A DNA stretch of 30,405 nt from positions 1 through 30,405 of IMG/VR virus record IMGVR_UViG_3300028840_001627. One strand, 5' to 3'. The stretch's first letter is position 1; each line of letters begins with the position of its first letter. A program made the position numbers and the translations under genes. Of the stretch, positions 24,177 through 30,405 are shown one piece after another. Under the pieces are notes generated by a model that saw only the letters and a list, made by a program, of their open reading frames with translations, ran no database searches and had not been told where the DNA came from. The stretch is from a virus.

Positions 24177-27100
24177 ATGGCAGAGGAGCAGGGCAAGAAG
24201 GTCGAGGACGTCCACTGGATCGATGTGGTCGGCGACGAGGGCGCGCCCAAGAAGGGCGAGAAGGGGTACAAGCGGCCCCCGTGGGACGGACGCGACCCGG
24301 CCGAGATCGGCGAGACCATGATCGGCAACGCGAAGTGGATGATGGACGATCCCGAGTTCGGGATGGCGTGGCACTGGGCGACGAGCCGGATGCCCGACTG
24401 GGGAGAGGACGCCGAGCCCGCGTTCAAACTCGAGGAACTGCTGCACGCCCCGTACTACGGCAAGGACGGCAAGCCTCTGTCGGCCGAGGAACGGGAGGAC
24501 ATGGCGATCTGGGCTGTCGAGGTCGCGATGGAGACCGACGAGGCCCGCTGGTCGGGGAAGTTCGAGGACCTGCTCCCAGTCGAGCAGCGCAACGAGGACC
24601 TCACCGCCCCCATGTGGCTCGTCAACGCGGTGGCGGCCGACGCCATCGAGGCCCACGGCACCTACAAGCCTCGCCTGGTCAACGTCTCGAAGCAGGAGGC
24701 AGTGGACTACGTCAACGAGCACCATTCGATGCTGCCGAAGGCGAACGTCAAGGGGCTCATGTACGCGATCGGCGTCCAGGTCGGTGACCGTCTGGTGGCC
24801 GTGGCTACCGTCGGCACCCCCACGGGCCGGTGGGACAGGGCAGAGAAGAGCCGGCCGGAGGGCCACGAGGTCGACCGGCACAACGTGCTCGAGCTCACCC
24901 GGATCGCCTCCGACGGCTCCACGCTGGGGGCCGCTTCGATGCTGTGCGCCCGCTGCATCCGTCTCCTCGACCGCAGCAAGCGAGGCACGTCGGACCGGCC
25001 GGCGCTGTTCGTGACCTACAGCTTCGAGGGCGAGAAGGGCACGACCTACGAGGCGCTGCGCGACATGGGACTGCGCCCGGTCGAGAAGCGCATGGTCGAC
25101 AAGCCCCACGGGAAGCGGAAGGGGTCGACCCATGGCAGAGCGCAGATCGCGAAGATCCGGTGGGAGGCTGGCAGGAACGCCCTGCCCGCTCGCTGGGACC
25201 TCATCGAACCGTCACGCCAGGTCGGACTGTTCAAGGGCAAGCGGCTCGAGCTGGTCTCGGTCAAGCCCCACGTCCGGAAGGGCCGTGCCGTGCGTGGACA
25301 CCGCGCCAAGCGCCAGAAGGGGCGCGAGGAGAAGCCGAAGAAGGGCGGCGCCCCAACTGTTGTTGAGCTCTTCGCAGGCGCCGGTGGCATGGCCTACGGC
25401 CTCAAGCTGGCCGGTTTCCGGTCCGTCGCCCTGGTCGAGTGGAACAAGCACGCCGCGCAGACCCTCCGGAACATGAAGGCGAAGCAGGCGGTCGACGGCG
25501 AGGTCATCGAGGCCGACGTCAAGGACATCGACTTCACCCGCTGGCGTGGCGCCGACGTCGTCACCGGTGGCCCCCCCTGCCAGCCGTACTCGAAGGCCGG
25601 CAAGCAACTCGGGGCGAAGGACAAGATCGACGGGTGGCCGACCATGATCCGCGCCGTCCGCGAGATCCGCCCCCGCTACATGGTCGCCGAGAACGTCAAG
25701 GGGATGATGGAGGGCAAGTTCGACGAGACGCGCGCCAGCATCGTCCAGCAGCTCGAGGAGCTCGGCTACGAAACCAGGTGGCAGAAGATCAACGCGGCCG
25801 AGTACGGCGTCCCCCAGGCGAGGATGCGCGTGCTGCTGTGGGCGTGGCGGAAGGGTGAGCCCCCTCCGAAGGCCATGCGGAAGTTCGGCGTCTCCAAGAT
25901 GACGGCCGAGATGGGCTCGATCGGCACCGGCTACCCCGCCGAGACGGCGCAGGACCTCGACCGCCCGATCCCGTCGGCATCGAACCCGGCGTGGCTGAAG
26001 AAGCATCGGCCGCGCGATCCCAGGGCCATCGACGAACCCGCGCAGACGGTGGTGGCGCACCACAACGCCGGCAACGTCCACCTCGTCGAGACGTGGGACC
26101 TCAAGCCGGGCAGCCGGGTCACCGTCTGGGAGGACCCCGAGCCCCCGACGTACAACGTCTTCGCGGACGCCTCGGAGGAGCTCGACGGCCAGGGCTTCGA
26201 TGGCTTCCTCGACGAGTTCCTCGAGACCTATGGCGAGGAGTGGGGCCGGGGGCATGTGCGCGGCACCGTTGTCGAGTACGAGGGCGGCTACGTCCTGGTC
26301 CAAGTCGACGGCGACCCCGAGCCGATCCGCTACCCTGTGCAGGCCGTCACCGACGCGCCCAAGCGGATCATGCGCGCGAGCCCGAACATGCGACGCGAGT
26401 GGCAAACCTTCCCCGAGCAGTGGGACTTCGCCGGACCGAAGACACAGGTCGACCGTCAGATCGGCAACGCCGTCCCGCCCGTGCTGGGAGAGGCGATCGG
26501 GTGGGCACTGCGGCACGATGCGGCGCCACCCGTTCGAGCTGCGCACGAGTCGCCATCGCAGCGGTACGCCGACGAGATCGACAACCTCTACCGCGAGTAC
26601 CTCATCGGCCAGGGCTACTCGGGGGTGGCGGCCGACTGGGAGGTCTCGCGCCTGCCCGAGCGGCCAGGCCAGCGCGATCTCTTCAAGGCCTCACGCACGA
26701 AGAGCCTGCACCGGCTAAACTTGGACATCGCTCGACCAATGAAGAAGGGGACCAACATGCTCGTCGACGGCTATGGGATGCCCGTGCGAATTCTGCTCAA
26801 GGCTGAGCAGCTCACCCTCTTCGGCGGTGGCCCGCGTGAGGCCAGTGTCAAGGGGCACACCCGAACGACGAAGGGCGGCAAGGTCGTCCCCGTCAAGGGG
26901 CACCAGCGGAAGACGAAGGGGCGCGCGGAGCGCAAGGCGTCGGCGCCTCGCAAGCCGGGAGGCCAGTGGGGCGAGCCCGAGGTCATCAAGCCCACCCGTC
27001 ACGACCTGCCCGAAGGCTGGCGATTCAAGGGTTCGAACCAGCGGGAGATGGAGGGCACCGAGAACGGCTACACGATGCGGGTCTTCCATCAGTCCGGCAC

Positions 27101-29027
27101 CCTCGCGGCGAAGCCTCACACCTGGGCGTTCATGGTCTACAAGGACGGCAAGGAGACCCAGATCGGGAAGGCAATGACGGCGGATGGCGCGGTCCGCAAG
27201 GCCAGACGGGCGGCCGGGGAGCACGGCGGGACTAGCTGGGACGGTGGCGAGAAGTACGCTGACCTGCTCAACGAATACTACGGGCCGTCCCAGAGCACGG
27301 GGGCGGCGAAGTACCGGGCGCGGATCTCCGAGTGGCTCGACCACTGGGCGAAGAACAAGACACAGGCGCGCTCCCTGCTGGACGGCGTCGACATGGCTCC
27401 GGAGGCGGGGCTCCAGACGAACACCCGAAAGCAGCTCGACGAGCTCGCGCGTCGACTGGGGTACGACAGCCCCGACGACCCTCCGCGATTCGCCAAGCTC
27501 AAGAAGATGGGCGACGAGGATCTCCTCGCAGCCTACGAGAAGCACGGCCAGGATCTCGCTCTGACCATGATGGGGATGCGGGTGCAGAGCTCGGGCATCG
27601 CCGGCCCGCAGTGGATGCTGGTCGACGCGAAGCCCGACGACATCGTCGGCAAGTTCAAGGCCTGGATCGACGTCCAGAAGGGTGAGGAGAAGCGCAAGGC
27701 CGACCCGAAGCGCCAGGCCTCGATCAAGCGCGTCGAGAAGCGCGTGGCGAAGCTCGAGAAGATGGCGGGTAAGCACCTCCCGGCGAAGCTGGATCTGATC
27801 GACGACGTCGTGGCCCAGGCCTACAAGGACAGCGAGTACGTCACGAAGCAGGACCGCCAGTGGGGCATCGAGGCCGAGAAATACTGGGATCGCATCGACG
27901 CGGTCAAGGCTCGCGTTCGCAACTGGACCGAGGACTTCCGACGCATCCAGGACGGCGACCTGCGGGTCGGCGACGAAGTCCATGCCCCCGACGGGAGCGC
28001 GATGGGAGGGCCTCGCGCCGCCAAGCTGACGGTCCAGCACATCCACCGCAACGGCGACATCGTTGCGACGACGTCCAAGGGGAAGGGAGGCAACTACAGG
28101 CCGTACAACCTCAAGCCCGGCTGGATCGACAAGATCAGCATCCCGGTCGGCGGCTGGGGTGGGGGCCACTTGCGCAAGGGCGCCACCATGAACCTCCACA
28201 CCGTCACTCTCTGGGGAGATCTCCGCATCCACCGGCTCGAGAAGGGCCTGGTGTCCTCGTTCTTCCGTCGCGGCAAGTCCGGCGTCACACAGGTCAAGGA
28301 GCACCAGCGGAAGGACAAGCCGAAGGCGCAGCCGAAGCACGACTGGACGCAGACGCAGAAGATCGAGGGTGGCTACGAGCAGCACCGGATGAGCCACGAC
28401 CACGGCGACTACCACGTCACGAAGTACCCGGGGGGTTGGGGCACGTCGTACACCCACAAGGACTCGAACGAGGGCTACCACGTCGACACCGGTGGCGAGG
28501 CCGTCCACAAGTCAGACACCCCGAAGCTCAACGCCTCGAACACGATGCACAGCACGAAGGAAGGGGCGATGGTGGCGGCCGAGAAGCACCACGAGGGGGG
28601 CGCCAAGGCCAAGGTCTCGGACTACGTCACCAGGCACCGAGAGAACGTCGCACGGGTGCGCTCGAAGATGGACAAGGGGATCGTCATCAAGCGGCTGATC
28701 CCGCGCCCCACGTTCGAGCTCGTCAAGGCCTCGGCCAAGGCCGTGTTCGACCGCTGCGACGACGTCCGCGGCGACGCCGCCACCGAGAGCTGGATGGTCG
28801 GCTCGTTCCTCGTCGAGTTTAAGAAGAGCCACCGAGGCTTCTCCGTCCTGACCATCACCGACGACAGCCTGGCGCTGCCGTTCCACGCCGTCGTCCCCTC
28901 CGAGGGAGGGCGCTACAAGCTCGCCAACGACCTCGTCAACGACCTGCAGGCCGGTCGTGCCCCGAAGCGCGGCATGTTCCGCGCCGTGGCCGTACCCTCC
29001 ACCCGCTACCCGGGGCGCCATGCCTGA
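24054..29027 (+). CDS. Polyvalent protein 4: XF1762/GNAT-like and C5 cytosine methyltransferase
   Basis: A 1657-residue protein that starts immediately after the previous TAG. A very basic N-terminus (1-41) holds a tag. Residues 207-349 resemble the XF1762 family, a GNAT-like fold (V-N-E-H-H, Y-A-I-G-V-Q-V-G-D, V-A-T-V-G-T-P-T-G-R, L-E-L-T-R-I-A-S-D-G, then F-V-T-Y-S-F-E). A tag (388-424) precedes a full C5 DNA methyltransferase: F440-A-G-A-G-G (motif I), G-G-P-P-C509-Q-P-Y-S (catalytic Cys), E546-N-V-K-G (VI), Q-A-R-M-R-V-L-L (VIII) and Q-I-G-N-A-V-P-P (X, near 804). About 100 extra residues between VIII and IX, including a beta-rich V-R-G-T-V-V-E-Y-E-G-G-Y-V-L-V-Q segment, may be the target-recognition region. 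Two further tags (902-961 and 1379-1424) lead regions I do not recognise. The C-terminus is a small alpha/beta module. Confidence 0.8.
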   Translation: MGRRRRKKKQLQPGDRVQVRAHVRRTKKKVVPIPLHERRRRMAEEQGKKVEDVHWIDVVGDEGAPKKGEKGYKRPPWDGRDPAEIGETMIGNAKWMMDDPEFGMAWHWATSRMPDWGEDAEPAFKLEELLHAPYYGKDGKPLSAEEREDMAIWAVEVAMETDEARWSGKFEDLLPVEQRNEDLTAPMWLVNAVAADAIEAHGTYKPRLVNVSKQEAVDYVNEHHSMLPKANVKGLMYAIGVQVGDRLVAVATVGTPTGRWDRAEKSRPEGHEVDRHNVLELTRIASDGSTLGAASMLCARCIRLLDRSKRGTSDRPALFVTYSFEGEKGTTYEALRDMGLRPVEKRMVDKPHGKRKGSTHGRAQIAKIRWEAGRNALPARWDLIEPSRQVGLFKGKRLELVSVKPHVRKGRAVRGHRAKRQKGREEKPKKGGAPTVVELFAGAGGMAYGLKLAGFRSVALVEWNKHAAQTLRNMKAKQAVDGEVIEADVKDIDFTRWRGADVVTGGPPCQPYSKAGKQLGAKDKIDGWPTMIRAVREIRPRYMVAENVKGMMEGKFDETRASIVQQLEELGYETRWQKINAAEYGVPQARMRVLLWAWRKGEPPPKAMRKFGVSKMTAEMGSIGTGYPAETAQDLDRPIPSASNPAWLKKHRPRDPRAIDEPAQTVVAHHNAGNVHLVETWDLKPGSRVTVWEDPEPPTYNVFADASEELDGQGFDGFLDEFLETYGEEWGRGHVRGTVVEYEGGYVLVQVDGDPEPIRYPVQAVTDAPKRIMRASPNMRREWQTFPEQWDFAGPKTQVDRQIGNAVPPVLGEAIGWALRHDAAPPVRAAHESPSQRYADEIDNLYREYLIGQGYSGVAADWEVSRLPERPGQRDLFKASRTKSLHRLNLDIARPMKKGTNMLVDGYGMPVRILLKAEQLTLFGGGPREASVKGHTRTTKGGKVVPVKGHQRKTKGRAERKASAPRKPGGQWGEPEVIKPTRHDLPEGWRFKGSNQREMEGTENGYTMRVFHQSGTLAAKPHTWAFMVYKDGKETQIGKAMTADGAVRKARRAAGEHGGTSWDGGEKYADLLNEYYGPSQSTGAAKYRARISEWLDHWAKNKTQARSLLDGVDMAPEAGLQTNTRKQLDELARRLGYDSPDDPPRFAKLKKMGDEDLLAAYEKHGQDLALTMMGMRVQSSGIAGPQWMLVDAKPDDIVGKFKAWIDVQKGEEKRKADPKRQASIKRVEKRVAKLEKMAGKHLPAKLDLIDDVVAQAYKDSEYVTKQDRQWGIEAEKYWDRIDAVKARVRNWTEDFRRIQDGDLRVGDEVHAPDGSAMGGPRAAKLTVQHIHRNGDIVATTSKGKGGNYRPYNLKPGWIDKISIPVGGWGGGHLRKGATMNLHTVTLWGDLRIHRLEKGLVSSFFRRGKSGVTQVKEHQRKDKPKAQPKHDWTQTQKIEGGYEQHRMSHDHGDYHVTKYPGGWGTSYTHKDSNEGYHVDTGGEAVHKSDTPKLNASNTMHSTKEGAMVAAEKHHEGGAKAKVSDYVTRHRENVARVRSKMDKGIVIKRLIPRPTFELVKASAKAVFDRCDDVRGDAATESWMVGSFLVEFKKSHRGFSVLTITDDSLALPFHAVVPSEGGRYKLANDLVNDLQAGRAPKRGMFRAVAVPSTRYPGRHA
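25215..25325 (+). repeat. Basic module tag 10
   Basis: Just before the C5 methyltransferase: R-Q-V-G-L-F-K-G-K-R-L-E-L, V-K-P-H-V-R-K-G-R-A-V-R and G-H-R-A-K-R-Q-K-G-R. The K-x-G-K turn is shortened, and the second half-repeat keeps only the His-Arg pair. Confidence 0.7.
26744..26759 (+). promoter_or_regulatory. Internal ribosome binding site and ATG at a module boundary
   Basis: AAGGGG (26745-26750) lies six bases before an in-frame ATG at 26757, which begins M-L-V-D-G-Y-G-M-P-V-R-I-L-L-K-A-E-Q-L. This is exactly where the next tag starts, so a separate product from 26757 to 29027 is plausible. Confidence 0.45.
26757..26936 (+). repeat. Basic module tag 11
   Basis: M-P-V-R-I-L-L-K-A-E-Q-L-T-L-F-G-G-G, V-K-G-H-T-R-T-T-K-G-G-K-V and P-V-K-G-H-Q-R-K-T-K-G-R. 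The most complete copy, with lead, turn and both half-repeats intact. Confidence 0.92.
28176..28190 (+). promoter_or_regulatory. Internal ribosome binding site and ATG before tag 12
   Basis: AAGGG (28176-28180) is seven bases before an in-frame ATG at 28188 that opens the next tagged module (M-N-L-H-T-V-T-L-W-G). It is weaker than the site at 26745 but placed alike. Confidence 0.35.
28188..28325 (+). repeat. Basic module tag 12 (shortened)
   Basis: D-L-R-I-H-R-L-E-K-G-L-V-S-S-F-F-R-R-G-K-S-G-V-T followed by Q-V-K-E-H-Q-R-K-D-K. The first half-repeat seems deleted: the lead runs straight into the K-S-G turn and the second half-repeat. Confidence 0.7.
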
Positions 29028-30405
29028 TCCTCGGCCGGTCCGGTTCGGTCCGCCCCCGGTGCCGAACCGCAAGAAGTGGCCGTACCAGGCCACCGCGACG
29101 TTTCAGGGACTCCGCGTCCTGGTCGAGAACCTGCCCGGGTCCGTGCGCGAGGGCGAGGACGGCGACGGCAACAAGTGGCGGACGAAGATGAAGGCCGCCT
29201 ATGGCGAGTTCGCCGGCACCCTGGGCACCGACGGCGACCCCGTCGACGTGTTCATCGGCCCCGACGCGGACGCGCCCCACGCCTACGTCATCCACCAGAA
29301 GTTCCCCGGCACTCAGGTCCCCGACGAGGACAAGGTCGTGCTCGGGTGTCACACGCTCGAGGAGGCCCGTGATCTCTACATGGCCCACTACGATCGGCCG
29401 GGGTTCTACCACGGCGCGACCAGGTGGACGATGGACGAGCTCAAGGCCGAGCTGGGCAAGAAGCGGGCGCGAGGAAAGCGCCTTGATATGCCCATCCGGA
29501 TCCGGAAGCTCGTGAAGGCCGAGCAACTCTCGCTCGTGGGTGACCGCAAGATCGCGAACCGGCCCGGGTTCATCCTGGCGCCGTCGGGCAAGGACCCGCG
29601 GGTGAAGCGGTGGCAGAGGGTCAAGGAGCAGCGGTTCAAGCGCGAGTTCTCATCAGACCCCGAGACGGTTACCCCGGATCTACTAGCAGGCATAGGGGGC
29701 GATCCTCGGCGACGGTTTGCCTCGGCTTTGATTGAACTGTTCGGCACGGCCACGCGGACTGACGAGGCGTTCTACGACAAGTGGCACGAGCCGCTCAAGT
29801 TCGCCGTCGAGACCAGCCAGGAGGCGGACAAGGCCCGGAAGAGTATCGAACAGACGTTCCCCTCGATCACCAACGAGGACGTCAGGGTAGTGGCTACGGC
29901 CGCGTATGCCGTCATGTTCGACGAACTCGGGAAGGACGGCCTGGGCTACGAGATTTCCAAGAACCTCCCGTTCCTGCACCACCTGACAGACCCGACGTTC
30001 GACACCTTCGAGCACGTCCTGGACGCCACCGAAAAGCAGGTCGCTCCCATGTTGAAGTGGCTGAACGATGTGAACATCGACGCTCTGGCAGTGAAGCTGG
30101 ATCGCATCATGGAGGAGTTCTATACGGGCACCCAGATGAAGGCGGCGTGGGACTTCTGGAAGGATCGGAACAACGCAAACCTCGAGGAGCAAGACAGGTT
30201 TATCTACGACGTCAAGGCGCGCATGGGGATCGACATAAAGCACGCCATCGCCGACCTTGCACTGGACCGGACGGAGGCCGCGGCGCGGAGGAGTACACAG
30301 GACCTCTATGGAGAAGGCTACACTGCGCGCGTCGACATCCTCGTCGGCGCCATCGAGGACACCCAGAGGGCTCACCGGGGGCTGGCGGCAGGGCACTGGG
30401 GGAGC
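29020..30405 (+). CDS. Polyvalent protein 5: inorganic-pyrophosphatase-like, 3' end outside the window
   Basis: The ATG at 29020 overlaps the previous stop by eight bases (ATGCCTGA, the same overlap as at the portal start). The frame is open to the window end: 462 residues so far. Residues 27-145 match the InPase-type domain of polyvalent proteins (G-L-R-V-L-V-E-N, W-R-T-K-M, Y-G-E-F-A-G-T-L-G-T-D-G-D-P-V-D-V-F-I-G-P, D-E-D-K-V-V-L-G-C-H). In soluble pyrophosphatases the D-x-D-P-x-D acidic cluster binds the metals; D-G-D-P-V-D is present here. A variant tag follows (157-200). The remainder, from about residue 205, is helical, with more A/T-ending codons (CTA, ATA, TCA, GAA) than its neighbours, and belongs to no family I know. 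A role in removing pyrophosphate during DNA synthesis or in acting on a nucleotide signal is possible but inferred. Confidence 0.75.
   Translation, partial: MPDPRPVRFGPPPVPNRKKWPYQATATFQGLRVLVENLPGSVREGEDGDGNKWRTKMKAAYGEFAGTLGTDGDPVDVFIGPDADAPHAYVIHQKFPGTQVPDEDKVVLGCHTLEEARDLYMAHYDRPGFYHGATRWTMDELKAELGKKRARGKRLDMPIRIRKLVKAEQLSLVGDRKIANRPGFILAPSGKDPRVKRWQRVKEQRFKREFSSDPETVTPDLLAGIGGDPRRRFASALIELFGTATRTDEAFYDKWHEPLKFAVETSQEADKARKSIEQTFPSITNEDVRVVATAAYAVMFDELGKDGLGYEISKNLPFLHHLTDPTFDTFEHVLDATEKQVAPMLKWLNDVNIDALAVKLDRIMEEFYTGTQMKAAWDFWKDRNNANLEEQDRFIYDVKARMGIDIKHAIADLALDRTEAAARRSTQDLYGEGYTARVDILVGAIEDTQRAHRGLAAGHWGS
29471..29490 (+). promoter_or_regulatory. Internal ribosome binding site and ATG before tag 13
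   Basis: GAGGAAAG (29471-29478) lies nine bases before an in-frame ATG at 29488 that opens M-P-I-R-I-R-K-L-V-K-A-E-Q-L. This N-terminus closely resembles the true gene starts at 15744 and 16922. Confidence 0.45.
29488..29619 (+). repeat. Module tag 13 (variant with K-R-W-Q-R ending)
   Basis: The lead M-P-I-R-I-R-K-L-V-K-A-E-Q-L-S-L-V-G-D is canonical, but the H-x-R half-repeats are replaced by the P-G-F-I-L-A-P-S and V-K-R-W-Q-R linker that also occurs at 10636-10695. This links the two linker types into one family of boundary elements. Confidence 0.8.

Noticed and set aside
26716-26756. Promoter (TTGGAC and A/T-richer stretch) before the internal ATG at 26757
   Set aside because: TTGGAC has no convincing -10 partner at 16-18 bases, and the stretch is in-frame coding; only the ribosome binding site was kept.
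11122-28325. Tags as a CRISPR-like or DNA-level repeat array
   Set aside because: The conservation is at the protein level; the DNA copies differ widely and the spacing is in kilobases.
1-30405. tRNA or other RNA genes
   Set aside because: No cloverleaf-like segment with conserved T-loop sequence was noticed; apart from 69 bases at 10168-10236 and 27 bases at 8743-8769 the window has essentially no non-coding space.

Overview
The window is one strand-consistent block of a tailed double-stranded DNA bacteriophage (or a prophage of one). G+C is high, roughly two thirds by eye, and every credible gene reads on the + strand. Genes are packed with 4-8 base stop/start overlaps; only one gap between recognised genes exceeds 60 bases. 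The host cannot be named from sequence alone; codon choice (G/C at third positions) fits a high-G+C bacterium. No RNA gene, integrase, insertion sequence or CRISPR array was seen.

Left part (1-10167): DNA packaging and head-assembly genes. In order: the end of an unknown gene, a small unknown gene, a predicted PD-(D/E)XK (MmcB-like) nuclease, a HGG-motif zinc protein where the small terminase normally sits, a 47-residue mini-gene, the GpA-type large terminase, a small CxxC protein, the portal protein, a small beta-rich protein, a MuF-type minor head protein, two tandem paralogues, and a 465-residue putative virion protein. No major capsid protein, scaffold or prohead protease is recognisable, so these probably lie outside the window.

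A structured 69-base gap (10168-10236) holds a 13-bp hairpin inside a longer stem that would cover the Shine-Dalgarno sequence of the next gene.

Right part (10237-30405): about 20 kb of giant multi-domain 'polyvalent' proteins, a class known from phages and conjugative elements. Recognisable modules are ChaB-like, DUF5661-like, ADP-ribosyltransferase-like (two), PP-loop/PAPS-reductase-like, JAB/JAMM peptidase-like, an adenine-type (NPPF) DNA methyltransferase, a DpdA-like tRNA-guanine-transglycosylase fold, a zinc-binding CxxC/CLxD module, LPD1-type zincin metallopeptidase, HD phosphohydrolase, XF1762/GNAT-like, a C5 cytosine methyltransferase and an inorganic-pyrophosphatase-like domain.

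The most striking feature is a short basic tag that recurs 13 times. It carries a K-A-E-Q-L-x-L-F-G-like lead and then two V-K-x-H-x-R half-repeats around a T-K-x-G-K turn. It sits at the N-terminus of separate genes and at internal module boundaries of the fused ones. The inferred picture is a 'tag-and-cargo' system: unrelated enzymes share one delivery or assembly signal and are fused in varying combinations, perhaps packaged in the head and released with the DNA to modify DNA and blunt host defence. Two places show a one-base change of coding frame at or beside a tag, which bears on how the fusions arose or are expressed.
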